DNA of 64,000 bases from Vibrio sp. D404a (GCF_030248535.1 NZ_JAHGAJ010000008.1:1-64000); one strand, 5' to 3'. Counted from the stretch's first letter, positions 26,489 to 36,140 are shown. Translations and numbers: made by a program. Notes: a model not told the origin generated them from the letters alone.

Positions 26489-27814
26489 TTAGAACCAGAT
26501 TTCAGTGTGAACACCGAATACAAATTGGTCTTTACCATTCTCAATGCCGATGTTTGAAGCACTGTCTTCATCGTCAGCTTTAATGTAGCTGATGTATGGC
26601 TTCACTTGTGGACGACCGAAGTAATCAGAGTTAGCTGTAAACGCTGTTGCGATTTCAAGGTTAATGACTTTAGACTCATCAACGCCTGCTGGTTTATTCC
26701 ATGCTGCTGGGTCACCAAGTTCTTCGAAGCCGTAAGAAGCTGTTGCTTCAAGGCGAATGTTATCGTTTAGTTTGTATGATGGGCGAGCAGCAACAATCCA
26801 ACGAGTAAGATCTTCTTGGCCAAATAGAGTGTCTAGGCTTGTGAAGTAAGTTGCTTCTGTACCTAGCTGTACTCGCTCAGAAACGTTAAGTACACCGTAA
26901 GAAGTTAGGAACAATGATTCAGCATCATCGCCACCACCTGACCAGCCACCGAAGTTTACACCACGGTTTTGCATTACGCCTTTACCGTAAGCAATTGCGT
27001 TTTGTGTCCAACCATCAAGGCCGTAGTAGCTAGTGTTCAATGTTACAGAAGCGCCGAAACCATCATCGTCTTCGCCATCTAGAGTCTGTTGACCGTATTT
27101 GAAGTCAAAGTCTAGAGAACCGATACCAGCATCAACACCGTAGTAATAGAAGTCAAGTGAAGATAGAGTTGTACGTTCTGCGCCAGGGTTTGCAGAACCA
27201 GCATCAGGATCAGCTAGAACGTATGCAACACCCGCAGTGTTACCACCTAATTTAGTTTGGATACCCGCACCGATACCAGAAGATTGTTTCCAAAACTCGC
27301 CAGATAGGATACCTGCAGCACGGTTTAGGAAGCGTTGACCACCCCAGATAGACGTGTCTTCGCCAAGAATGCCACCTAACTCAACAAACGCTTCTTTTAC
27401 TTCAAATTGTGCGGTCGTGTTATTTTTTTGGCTACCTGAAGAAGAGTAAGCGTAAGAGTTACCATTACCATATTCAGTACGTAGAACATAGTCCGCCCAT
27501 ACACCATTTTGGTACTCAGAGTGTTTCTTAACTACGAATTCAACTTGGTTAGTACTCTTACCGTGCGTACCAGCTGTCATGTAGTCAGGCTTACCAAATT
27601 CAGTATCAACTGTTTTGCCATCTGCAACGCGAACGTTAGAAGACATGTAGCCGTGGATTTCCCAACCATCAGAAATAACGTCAGTTGGGTTAGCTACCTC
27701 AACTTCCATTGCCTCATCACCACTTGTTACATCAAGAGCTACTTCTTCTGCGTATACTGAGCCAGCCATTAACGCAGTGGTCACTGCTGCAGCAATCAAA
27801 CTTACTTTTTTCAT
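26489..27814 (-). CDS. lamB: Maltoporin LamB
   Basis: A 441-residue outer-membrane beta-barrel with signal peptide (cleavage near VYA|EEV, residue 22). LamB features include WEIHGYMSSNVRV near the N-terminus, EFVVKKHSEYQNGVWADYVL, GGQRFLNRAAG and the C-terminal aromatic IWF. It lets maltodextrins diffuse through the outer membrane. The ATG at 27814 follows GGAG at a suitable distance. It is co-directional with malM and divergent from glgX; MalT-like boxes lie in the shared gap. Confidence 0.93.
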   Translation of the reverse strand: MKKVSLIAAAVTTALMAGSVYAEEVALDVTSGDEAMEVEVANPTDVISDGWEIHGYMSSNVRVADGKTVDTEFGKPDYMTAGTHGKSTNQVEFVVKKHSEYQNGVWADYVLRTEYGNGNSYAYSSSGSQKNNTTAQFEVKEAFVELGGILGEDTSIWGGQRFLNRAAGILSGEFWKQSSGIGAGIQTKLGGNTAGVAYVLADPDAGSANPGAERTTLSSLDFYYYGVDAGIGSLDFDFKYGQQTLDGEDDDGFGASVTLNTSYYGLDGWTQNAIAYGKGVMQNRGVNFGGWSGGGDDAESLFLTSYGVLNVSERVQLGTEATYFTSLDTLFGQEDLTRWIVAARPSYKLNDNIRLEATASYGFEELGDPAAWNKPAGVDESKVINLEIATAFTANSDYFGRPQVKPYISYIKADDEDSASNIGIENGKDQFVFGVHTEIWF

Positions 27815-27973
27815 TCTTAACTCCATTAAGGACGATTTATTTTTAGGTTTTATATTTTTGCTCTCTTGCGACAGCCAAAGGCAGTAATGGCGGACGTAAG
27901 ATAGAGAGGTTTAGGGTTTCCCCTGATTCGTTTCAACGGGGTCAATATTAAGGGGGGCGCACAAGTTTGACTT

Positions 27974-28006
27974 CCTCCACCCCCAACTAAATTAAGGGGG
28001 ATGAGA
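27974..28006. promoter_or_regulatory. Paired MalT-like boxes in the lamB/glgX gap
   Basis: CCTCCACCCC at 27974-27983 (minus strand GGGGTGGAGG, 9 of 10) and GGGGATGAGA at 27997-28006 (plus strand, 9 of 10) match GGGGAKGAGG on opposite strands. They sit about 160 bases before lamB and 240 bases before glgX. A weaker TAGGAGGAGT lies at 28059-28068. This is the strongest MalT-type signal in the window. Confidence 0.6.
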
Positions 28007-28247
28007 AGGGAGTAGAAAATTTACAGAACGGTGTTTAGAAGAGTTAGATCACTTAATCTAGGAGGAGTAGACCGTACACAGATCTAATTATTCATATCAA
28101 ATGAGATCCAGTTCAAATATATTGTTTGAACTTAATCGATGAATTATTTTTTTAACAATAAATTCTTTGTGAAGTTGCTTGACCTTAATGTGACAAAGCT
28201 TTTTACTAATAGTTCACCAAAGCTGTTTAACGAATAAGAAATAAGCA

Positions 28248-30230
28248 ATGACTAAAACGCTCGGACGCCCACATCCACTCGGTGCAACGCTAGATGACAC
28301 TGGCTGTAACTTCTCTATTTATTCTCCAGACTGCCCAAACCTATCGCTCGCCCTCTTTGACGAGAATGATGAATTTGTCACTTATAAATTAGAAAACGAA
28401 TACGCTGGCATTAAGTACGCTTACATAGAGGGTGTTCGCGCTGGTCAAAAGTACGGCTTCATAGCTGAAACAGACGACGGCTCTCTGCTTCTTTCTGACC
28501 CTTATGGCAAGGCACTGAGTGAACCTCTGCACTACCAAACACCTTACACTCCAGAAAAGAGTTTCGGGATGGCGAAGTGTGTAGTGACAGACGACAGTTT
28601 TGATTGGCAAGGCATCGAAGGACCTAGAATTTCTCGAGAAGAGACCGTGCTATTCGAAACGCATGTAAAGGGCCTAACCAACTTACATCCTGAAGTAGAG
28701 AAAAACGGCCAAGGGCGTTATATGGGGTTAGTCAGCCCAGAGATGCTCGCCTTCTACAAACAACAGAATATCAACTCGCTGCAACTGCTTCCGGTCGCGG
28801 CGTGTATGCATGAACCGCATCTTTTGGATATGGGCAAAGTAAACTACTGGGGCTACAACCCTTACCTGTTTATGGCTCCAGATCCTCGCTATGCAGAAAA
28901 AGATGCAGTCACCGAACTCAAAACCGCTATTCGTGAGCTTCACCGTAACGGCATTGAAGTGATCCTTGATGTGGTTTACAACCATACTGCGGAAGGTGGT
29001 GAAGGTGGCTGTACCTTTAACCTTAAAGCACTGGATCACCGCCACTACATCAAACACGGTTGCCACTACGCCAACTTTACTGGCTGTGGAAACACGGTTG
29101 ACCTTACCTATCAAGCATCACTCAACTTAGTAATGGATACGCTAAGATACTGGGTGAGCGAATTTAAAGTTGATGGCTTCCGCTTTGACTTGGCAGCTAC
29201 CTTAGGTCGCCAAGGTGATCAATACAGCCCAGACGCTGCGTTTTTCAAGGCTGTGGCTCAAGATCCTGTCTTAAAAGAGACCAAACTCATCGCTGAACCG
29301 TGGGACATTGGCCCGAACGGCTATCAAGTAGGTAACTTCCCACTGGGCTGGAACGAGTGTAACGACAAACTCCGCGATATCACTCGTAGCTTCTGGCGGG
29401 GTGATCAAGGCTACCTAAAAGAGTTTGCGACACGCTTGATGGGCTCACGCGATATATACAGTGCTGCTCACTGGCCTTACAAACTCACCGTCAACTACAT
29501 CACTTATCATGACGGCTTCACCATGCAAGATCTTGTCTCATACAAGCACAAACATAATGAAGAGAATGGTGAAAATAACCGTGATGGTCATGGTGACAAC
29601 CGCTCAGATAACTACGGTGTTGAGGGTGAGACTGAAAACGTTCTGGTGATCGAGACGCGTGAAAAGCAAAAACGTAACTTCATGGCAAGCTTGCTGTTCG
29701 CATTTGGTATTCCTCATATTCTGACCGCTGACGTGCTTTCTCATACGCAAAACGGTAACAACAACGCCTATTGCCAAGACAGTGAGACCAGCTGGTTAAA
29801 TTGGGCACCTAACGAGCGCAAAGATGACTTTAAGCTGTGGCTCTCTGAAATGATTGCAGCTCGTCACGAGTATATGGTGCCGTTCATCAAAGCATTCAGT
29901 GGTGAGCAACGTAACTCGAACCGAATCTTTTGGAGCCGTGTCGATGGCACTCTAATGGAGCACGATGACTGGAATCGCCTTAGCTCTGTCGCACTACACT
30001 TAGGTATTGGTGAAGACGGCAATGAAATGATCTACCTGATCAACCAGACTAACGCTCCGGCTCGCTTTAAGCTGCCAAACGACAGAGGCCAAAACTGGGT
30101 AACGATTTGCGATACCAATTCTCGCAATGTGAAGCCAGGGTCGGCGGAAGGAGAAATGTTGCTTTCTCCAACTTCAATGGCGATTTTGCACTACTCTGCC
30201 GCTGCTCAAGAAGACGCCAGCGAAAAGTAG
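28248..30230 (+). CDS. glgX: GlgX-type glycogen/maltodextrin debranching enzyme
   Basis: A 660-residue GH13 isoamylase-group enzyme. An N-terminal CBM48 domain (HPLGATLDDTGCNFSIYSPD) is followed by the barrel with DVVYNH, GFRFD nucleophile D314, AEPWD acid/base E350 and YHDG D422. It opens alpha-1,6 branches of phosphorylase limit dextrins in the cytoplasm. In most gammaproteobacteria glgX sits in the glycogen operon; here it is instead divergent from lamB, which points to degradation of imported dextrins. A terminator follows at 30261. Confidence 0.9.
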   Translation: MTKTLGRPHPLGATLDDTGCNFSIYSPDCPNLSLALFDENDEFVTYKLENEYAGIKYAYIEGVRAGQKYGFIAETDDGSLLLSDPYGKALSEPLHYQTPYTPEKSFGMAKCVVTDDSFDWQGIEGPRISREETVLFETHVKGLTNLHPEVEKNGQGRYMGLVSPEMLAFYKQQNINSLQLLPVAACMHEPHLLDMGKVNYWGYNPYLFMAPDPRYAEKDAVTELKTAIRELHRNGIEVILDVVYNHTAEGGEGGCTFNLKALDHRHYIKHGCHYANFTGCGNTVDLTYQASLNLVMDTLRYWVSEFKVDGFRFDLAATLGRQGDQYSPDAAFFKAVAQDPVLKETKLIAEPWDIGPNGYQVGNFPLGWNECNDKLRDITRSFWRGDQGYLKEFATRLMGSRDIYSAAHWPYKLTVNYITYHDGFTMQDLVSYKHKHNEENGENNRDGHGDNRSDNYGVEGETENVLVIETREKQKRNFMASLLFAFGIPHILTADVLSHTQNGNNNAYCQDSETSWLNWAPNERKDDFKLWLSEMIAARHEYMVPFIKAFSGEQRNSNRIFWSRVDGTLMEHDDWNRLSSVALHLGIGEDGNEMIYLINQTNAPARFKLPNDRGQNWVTICDTNSRNVKPGSAEGEMLLSPTSMAILHYSAAAQEDASEK

Positions 30231-30260
30231 AAAGACGCTCAATATTAGAACGATTTTCAT

Positions 30261-30293
30261 AAAAGTCAGCTATGTTTATAGCTGACTTTTTTA
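30261..30293 (+). terminator. Terminator after glgX
   Basis: AAAAGTCAGCTA and TAGCTGACTTTTTT arms with T-run. Confidence 0.88.
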
Positions 30294-30411
30294 TTAGGTG
30301 AATATCACAAATCTGTTTTATTTATATGGAATCATTTGCATTGATGTGATTACGAAAACTGTTTAGTATGCTGCCACTATAAAAAATGAATCTATAACGT
30401 CTTTGGATATC

Positions 30412-32232
30412 ATGGCTTTACCTAAAACATTAATTCGTCTATTCAAACCTTATCTCGTCATACTCACAGGAGGGATGATCTATTTAGCCGCAGCACAATT
30501 AGAGCGGATGGAGAACTCAGCGAGGGAACAATCTGCTTCAAATATCCGGATAGCTAACTCTATTATCGACTCCAACATCGAAGCCACCTTAGGAAAACTC
30601 TACCTCCTTGAAACCAGCTTAGAACAGGGGCAAACAGCTTCAAAAAATGCCTTCTTAACGCTGAGTGAAAACATCCTCAAGCGTACCCCCAACTTCTCCG
30701 ATATCGTTTTGTACCACTCAGGCACTCAGCAATATTTTTCAAGTCGTGGCTTATCCCTTCCTTCAACTACGCTCAATGACCTCAAGTGGCATCGGATAGA
30801 GAGCCTAGTAGAAGACTTTTTTATCTCTTCCGTGTATCAAAAAACCGATGGTCGCTGGGTATTCGCAATTAAGCACACCATTTCAGAGCGCCTGAAAGAA
30901 ATATGGATTGAGTTTGATCTGTTACACACCACACAGGGTTTACGTGATCTCAAAACACTCGATAACGGTTATGTGTTTGTGGTTGATCGCTCAACCGAAA
31001 GGCTTATTTTCCATCCAGACCCAGTACGTGTCGGTAGCAAGTCTATTAGCTATCATGCGGGAATCAGCCACCAGATCTCTCAAGGCGAAACCGCCGGACA
31101 GCACGAATACTACTATCAAGATCACTTCAAAGTGTCTGTGTTTAATGCCAACAACAATCTCAATTGGGTATTTATTGCGGGAACGGATCGTCAAGATATT
31201 CTCACCAGTTCTCATCAGTTCACGCTGACAGCGGTGGTGTTGGCTTCGCTATTGCTACTATGGATTGTGGCTAACTATCTGATTCACAGACTTAACCGTG
31301 CGCTAGGCTTGCTCAATCAAGTTGACGATCTCGCGAGCTTCAAGCGTCAGCTAAAATCCGTGCTTAACGATTTCTGCTACAACAATGGCATTCAATTCTG
31401 TTTGTACAACCCAAACAGCCATGCCTTTAGTACCTTGGACTACCACGGTAACAAGAGCGTTGTGCACACCAACAAAGCCTTGGCTCAGAGCTTATTGCCT
31501 GACAGTTTGGTCTATCGAAATGGCCGCTACGCTGATTCACTGGCGCGTAATCTAAAAATCAACCAGCGTCATTACTGTATCCCATTGCACTCTCGTAAAC
31601 AGTTATTAGCAGTACTCTATATCAACAGTGCGTTTCCGATCAGTCGCTCGATCCTTCGTATGATAAGAAGTGCGACAGAAACTTCTCTCGCCAACCTGTT
31701 GTTGCATCATCAATTGAGCTGCAAAGATCTGATGACCCAGCTTGATAATAAAAACAACTTCAATGCAGCGTTGTCTTCACACACCAATGCACCGGATACC
31801 TTTGTCGCTCTGCTCGACATTGACCATTTCGAGCACCTCAATAACGCTTACGGAGAAGCCATCGGTGATCGCCTCATTAAGAGCACCGCTGAAGCGATTC
31901 GGGCGCACTTTCCTAAGCCAAAAAGCCTTAGCCTAGCGCGCATTGGCGGCAAAGAGTTTGCGATTCTATTCAAGGCCAACAATGAGCGTGATGCAAAGGC
32001 CCAGCTTGAGCAATGTCGTATCAGTATCGCTTCGACGGCCATCAAAACGCCAGACATTAACCTGTCTGCAAGTGCCAGTATTGGGTTTGCGATGCTGGAA
32101 GGTGAATCAGAGTCGGCTCTGGCTCTTGCTGAACAAGCGAAAGTGATTGCCCAGCAGCTAGGTCGAAATCGAGTTGAGGGCTACTCAAAGCGGCAATCGC
32201 CTGCTGAGCCTACCTCAATGAGCGCCGCCTAA
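30412..32232 (+). CDS. Membrane sensor with degenerate GGDEF domain
   Basis: About 606 residues: N-terminal membrane helix, periplasmic Cache-like sensor region (about 40-260, FSDIVLYHSGTQQYFSSRGL), second helix (FTLTAVVLASLLLLWIVANY), a GAF-like region (about 310-450), and a GGDEF-fold domain. The signature reads GGKEF in LARIGGKEFAILF, so the metal-binding Asp/Glu is replaced by Lys. The conserved ALLDIDHFEHLNNAYG is kept. Diguanylate cyclase activity is therefore unlikely; it may bind GTP or a partner instead. An upstream in-frame TTG at 30403 is an alternative start. The only nearby functional link is its position after glgX. Confidence 0.83.
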   Translation: MALPKTLIRLFKPYLVILTGGMIYLAAAQLERMENSAREQSASNIRIANSIIDSNIEATLGKLYLLETSLEQGQTASKNAFLTLSENILKRTPNFSDIVLYHSGTQQYFSSRGLSLPSTTLNDLKWHRIESLVEDFFISSVYQKTDGRWVFAIKHTISERLKEIWIEFDLLHTTQGLRDLKTLDNGYVFVVDRSTERLIFHPDPVRVGSKSISYHAGISHQISQGETAGQHEYYYQDHFKVSVFNANNNLNWVFIAGTDRQDILTSSHQFTLTAVVLASLLLLWIVANYLIHRLNRALGLLNQVDDLASFKRQLKSVLNDFCYNNGIQFCLYNPNSHAFSTLDYHGNKSVVHTNKALAQSLLPDSLVYRNGRYADSLARNLKINQRHYCIPLHSRKQLLAVLYINSAFPISRSILRMIRSATETSLANLLLHHQLSCKDLMTQLDNKNNFNAALSSHTNAPDTFVALLDIDHFEHLNNAYGEAIGDRLIKSTAEAIRAHFPKPKSLSLARIGGKEFAILFKANNERDAKAQLEQCRISIASTAIKTPDINLSASASIGFAMLEGESESALALAEQAKVIAQQLGRNRVEGYSKRQSPAEPTSMSAA

Positions 32233-32250
32233 TAATCCAATCAACGCCAC

Positions 32251-32285
32251 AAAGCACTGAACCTTCTTCGGTGCTTTTGTTTTTT
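32251..32285 (+). terminator. Terminator after the GGDEF-like gene
   Basis: AAGCACTGAA and TTCGGTGCTT arms followed by TTGTTTTTT. It rules out a trmK start near 32271. Confidence 0.82.
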
Positions 32286-32351
32286 CTGAAAGTGACTACA
32301 ATGCTCCACGCTTCCCCTTCAAACACACCACTGAAAAGACAGACACAGCCA

Positions 32352-33092
32352 ATGATAAAGCTTAGCCATCGACTTCAATCCATCAGTAACCTCATTTCCA
32401 AGCCTTATGATCACATTTGGGATTGCTGCTGTGACCACGGTCATCTGGGGATGCAGCTTTTAGTGGAACAAAAGGCACCCAATATCCATTTTGTCGATAT
32501 CGTGCCTAACTTAATGGCGAAACTGGAAATAACGCTCGAGCAGTATTTTTCCGATAGTCAGCCTTCCATTTCAAAAAGTGATTCAGATACTCAATGGCAT
32601 GTGCACTGCATGGACGTTGGTCAACTGCCGTTAAGCGAGCAAAGCGGACAACATTTAGTGGTGATTGCGGGTGTCGGAGGAGAGCTTACACAAACACTGA
32701 TTGAGACGATCATTTCAAATCACACGGATTTGGCGTTTGATTTCTTGCTGTGTCCGGTGCATCAATTGTTTGAGTTGCGTGAATACCTAGGGAAAGGTAA
32801 TTTCTCGATGATTGACGAAAAGCTCATCGAAGAGAATCGTCGTTTCTATGAAATTTTGCATGTCTCTTATCAGCCAGAAACCAGCAAGAATGTAAGTACT
32901 CACTTATCTGAATACAAAGTATCACCCGTTGGTAACAAGATATGGTTAGGTGCTACAGAGCAAGATAAGCACGTTATAGAACAATACAAACAACGCACTC
33001 TACAACACTATCAACGCATCTCTTTCGGCTTAGAAAAACAGGGGAAGCCTAACTCTGTCGCGCACATTATTGAGCATTACCAAGCCGTTTAA
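32352..33092 (+). CDS. trmK: tRNA (adenine-22-N1)-methyltransferase TrmK family
   Basis: About 246 residues of the class I methyltransferase family that includes TrmK. The N-terminus MIKLSHRLQSISNLI corresponds to the family start, followed by the SAM-binding motif IWDCCCDHGHLGMQLL and the later VVIAGVGGEL. TrmK methylates A22 of tRNA in Firmicutes; gammaproteobacterial members of the family are less well studied. The frame extends upstream to 32271, but that start falls in a terminator; 32301 is another possible start. No clear Shine-Dalgarno helps decide. Confidence 0.75.
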   Translation: MIKLSHRLQSISNLISKPYDHIWDCCCDHGHLGMQLLVEQKAPNIHFVDIVPNLMAKLEITLEQYFSDSQPSISKSDSDTQWHVHCMDVGQLPLSEQSGQHLVVIAGVGGELTQTLIETIISNHTDLAFDFLLCPVHQLFELREYLGKGNFSMIDEKLIEENRRFYEILHVSYQPETSKNVSTHLSEYKVSPVGNKIWLGATEQDKHVIEQYKQRTLQHYQRISFGLEKQGKPNSVAHIIEHYQAV

Positions 33093-33121
33093 GTCGCTAG
33101 ATTTACATATCGAAGACAAAG

Positions 33122-33149
33122 AAAAAGCCGACTGGAATCAATCGGCTTT
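33122..33149. terminator. Bidirectional terminator
   Basis: AAAGCCGA and TCGGCTTT arms between convergent trmK and acyltransferase genes, with a T-tract on the minus strand. Confidence 0.72.
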
Positions 33150-33176
33150 CTCGTATCTGGTTATCAATGATATCGG

Positions 33177-34064
33177 CTATTGTTTACTGGTATACACACC
33201 ATCTAGGTACTGATCTTTCTCTTGCCATGTGCCATTTAGCCAACTGTGGAAGCGGCGCTTAAAGGCTTTGTCTTCAAAGTAATTACCGTCTAAATTTTCA
33301 TCCATTGGATGCACTTTAATACGCACCACAATCTTAGTCATCTTGCCTTTAAGCATATCTTCAAATGGCGATTCTTGGTTTTCAGGGTATGCCAATGTTA
33401 CATCCACTACGCCATTAAGCATGTGTCCCATGTTCGACAGTGCGAACGCTACCCCGCCTGTTTTAGGTTTAAGCAAGTGCTGATAAGGCGTTTTCACTGA
33501 CGTCAGTTTGTCTGCATTCACACGGGTGCCTTCGACAAAATTCACCACGGTTGTTGGAGTGTTTTGAAACTTCTGGCAAGACTTCTGAATCGCATTAAAG
33601 TCATCATTGCGACGCTCTGGGTTTTTAAGCAGAAACTCGCGCGAGTGTCTTCTCATGAAAGGCATATCGAGCCCCCAACAAGCCAAACCAACAAACGGTA
33701 CGTAGAGCAAGTCGTGCTTCAAAAAGAACTTCGGCATTGGCATTTTGTCTTTCATCACAGAAGCCAAAACCACGATATCTGCCCAGCTGCGATGGTTAGA
33801 CATCATCAGGTACCATTGATCTTTAGATAGCTCCTCGCCCCCTTCAATTTGCCAATCAATGCGATTCATTGACGACAAAATGCCAAGGTTAACCGTTGCC
33901 CACATCCAGAAAACCGCATCCGCTGCACGATTAGAAAATACCGTCACTTTTGAGAGAGGTAACAGCAGCTTGATGAGGGCGAATAATGAGATCAGAACCG
34001 TGACAATGGCGGTGTTGATAGTCACCAATGTAACACTGATGACTAGACGGAGGTTATCTAACAT
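33177..34064 (-). CDS. PlsC-like acyltransferase (YihG type)
   Basis: A 295-residue inner-membrane acyltransferase. Motif I is NHRSWAD (the H-x4-D catalytic pair) and motif III is FVEGTR. An N-terminal membrane helix precedes them. The length and the FLKHDLLYVPFVGLACWGLD stretch fit the YihG/YihG-like group of lysophosphatidic-acid acyltransferases, which adjust membrane acyl composition. It is alone on its strand and convergent with trmK. Confidence 0.86.
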   Translation of the reverse strand: MLDNLRLVISVTLVTINTAIVTVLISLFALIKLLLPLSKVTVFSNRAADAVFWMWATVNLGILSSMNRIDWQIEGGEELSKDQWYLMMSNHRSWADIVVLASVMKDKMPMPKFFLKHDLLYVPFVGLACWGLDMPFMRRHSREFLLKNPERRNDDFNAIQKSCQKFQNTPTTVVNFVEGTRVNADKLTSVKTPYQHLLKPKTGGVAFALSNMGHMLNGVVDVTLAYPENQESPFEDMLKGKMTKIVVRIKVHPMDENLDGNYFEDKAFKRRFHSWLNGTWQEKDQYLDGVYTSKQ

Positions 34065-34187
34065 ATTAGTAAACAGTAACTTAACGAAATTCGGTATAAA
34101 ACAGGAGCAGATATTATACCTTTTTCATCCCCTCTCTATCTACACATTGAAATATTAATGACACATTTGAGCAGGTGGTCATAGCAG

Positions 34188-35159
34188 TCACTTCTTGGCA
34201 AATTTGTCACGCCACTGAGTCGGAGCTAAGTTGAATGTCGATTTAAAATGCTTACGAAATACACTTTCCGAACCAAACCCCGCCTGCTCTGCCACTTGAT
34301 GAATTGGGTGGCTAGTCGATTCCAATAACCTCTGGCTGAGCTTAAGTCGCTGTTGAAGCAACCATTCACCAAATGAACACCCATAAGCCGATTTAAATTG
34401 ACGTGTGAAGGTACGGCGACTCATAGCACACAAGGAGGCAACCTCATCTAATTGATAAGATTGAGTCAGGTTCTGTTCGATATCTTGAATCACGCCCTCA
34501 AAGCTAATCGCCTGAGTTGGCTTAGTTTGTATCGGCGTTGGAATGTATTGCTGTTGACCGCCAGAGCGATAAGGTGCGGTCACCATAATACGAGCTAGTT
34601 GGGTTGCGACTTCTGTCCCGCAGATTTTTCTTACAATGTGTAAACAACAGTCTAATGCGGCGGCAGTGCCAGCCGAGGTAATCGTGGTTTCATTGTCGAT
34701 AAACAGAGGCTGTTCATCGAACTCGACCAGAGGGAATCGCTCTTTGAATTGGTGGCTAAAAGCCCAGTGTGTGGTCGCCCTCTTACCATCCAATAAACCT
34801 GCTTCAGCCAACACAAATGCCCCCAAGCAGAGCCCAACAATGGTTTTGCCTTGTGAGTGACACAATTGCAATTCACTCAATAAAGCATCTGGGACCTGTG
34901 GTAACGAGTTAGGCCAACTCGGAACCACAATAATATCGCAATCGCGGGCGCGTTCAATTCCATCTTCTATACTGATCCCAAAGCCTGACCCCGAAGAAAA
35001 CTCAGTCCCAGAGACGCTGCACAAAGTCACTGAAAACTTGGGTTGCTGTTCAATGAATACATCTTGAAAAACCAAACAGGGCACCGACAAATGGAATGCG
35101 CTGATCCCTTCAAAAGCGATCACGGCGACCTTTATTGGAGCTGTAGCGGACGAAAGCAT
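34188..35159 (-). CDS. GlxA-like AraC family transcriptional regulator
   Basis: About 323 residues: an N-terminal DJ-1/PfpI-like domain with a GLCLGAFVLAEAGLLDGKRA nucleophile-elbow region, then an AraC double-HTH (YQLDEVASLCAMSRRTFTRQ and VAEQAGFGSESVFRKHFKST). The GlxA type of regulator senses small molecules through the first domain. The start MLSSATAPIKV at 35159 is preferred to a start ten codons upstream. It is divergent from the MBL-fold gene at 35278, which is its most likely target. Confidence 0.88.
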   Translation of the reverse strand: MLSSATAPIKVAVIAFEGISAFHLSVPCLVFQDVFIEQQPKFSVTLCSVSGTEFSSGSGFGISIEDGIERARDCDIIVVPSWPNSLPQVPDALLSELQLCHSQGKTIVGLCLGAFVLAEAGLLDGKRATTHWAFSHQFKERFPLVEFDEQPLFIDNETTITSAGTAAALDCCLHIVRKICGTEVATQLARIMVTAPYRSGGQQQYIPTPIQTKPTQAISFEGVIQDIEQNLTQSYQLDEVASLCAMSRRTFTRQFKSAYGCSFGEWLLQQRLKLSQRLLESTSHPIHQVAEQAGFGSESVFRKHFKSTFNLAPTQWRDKFAKK

Positions 35160-35277
35160 AAAAGTGACCTCAATAAAACAATGGCCCAATTTGAGCGATA
35201 GATTACCTTAAACACAGTATGACACTTTTTCACTCTGCACCATAATTGTTGAAGACTAATTCATCGGAGCAAACATC

Positions 35278-36069
35278 ATGAAAATTCATCACCTTCGCAG
35301 TGCCACTTTTATCATTGAATCTGGCCAATACCGTATTCTGATTGATCCGATGTTAGGTGAAAAAGGTTCACTGCCTCCATTTTCTGTCTTGCGTTTTAAA
35401 GCCGCCAAGAACCCAACTGTAGACTTGCCCGCCAATGCAGGGCCACTGCTTAATACAGTCACTCACGCTTTAATCACTCACAGTCAAACCTTTGGTTTCA
35501 AGCCCCTACAACATGGTGACCACCTAGACACGGCAGGTGAAGCTTTCTTGATTGATAACGGCATTACAGTCGCAACACCAAGCAAAGATAAAGCTTACCT
35601 AGAGAAATACGGGATCACTGTGAGTCATGGTTTAGACAGTTGGGTAGAAACGGATTATCTCGAAGGCAAGATTACCGCTGTGCCAGCGCAACACGGTCAT
35701 GGCTGGATTCATAAAGTGATGGCGAATGGCTGTGGGTTCTATTTAGAGCTCCCGAACGAACCATCAATTTACATTAGTGGTGATACGGTACTGACTGACG
35801 ACGTAAAACGAGCTTTAAGCGAACTCAAGCCAGACATTACTATAGTAGCAACCGGACAAGCTCAAATGGATGTGGGGCAGCCTCTGTTGATGCCAACCGA
35901 TGAGGTGATGGAGTTTATCCGCCTTTCTCCAGGTAAAGTGATTGCTAATCATATGGAAGCGTTGAACCACTGCCCTATCGAACGTTCAACATTAAAGCAG
36001 ACACTTGAACATCATCAGTTAGCTGACAAAGTGTTGATTCCTGAAGATGGTGAAACACTAGAGTTTTAA
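35278..36069 (+). CDS. MBL-fold metallohydrolase
   Basis: A 263-residue beta-lactamase-fold protein related to UlaG-type lactonases. Visible elements: LIDPML, THSQTF (altered first metal motif), HGDHLD, a His in AQHGHGW, the Asp in ISGDTV and the His in IANHMEALNH. The classical HxHxDH box is rearranged or partly lost, with HGDH displaced about ten residues from the TH. The frequent pairing of AraC/GlxA regulators with such enzymes suggests breakdown of an unknown ester or lactone. It is convergent with the TonB receptor. Confidence 0.8.
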   Translation: MKIHHLRSATFIIESGQYRILIDPMLGEKGSLPPFSVLRFKAAKNPTVDLPANAGPLLNTVTHALITHSQTFGFKPLQHGDHLDTAGEAFLIDNGITVATPSKDKAYLEKYGITVSHGLDSWVETDYLEGKITAVPAQHGHGWIHKVMANGCGFYLELPNEPSIYISGDTVLTDDVKRALSELKPDITIVATGQAQMDVGQPLLMPTDEVMEFIRLSPGKVIANHMEALNHCPIERSTLKQTLEHHQLADKVLIPEDGETLEF

Positions 36070-36109
36070 ATACGAGGTATTGACTCAAGATATCAAAGTT
36101 TCTGGTCTC

Positions 36110-36140
36110 CAAAAAGAACAAACCCCGCGTAATGCGGGGC
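36110..36140 (-). terminator. Terminator of the TonB receptor gene
   Basis: On the minus strand GCCCCGC and GCGGGGT arms are followed by TTTGTTCTTTTT. Confidence 0.8.
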
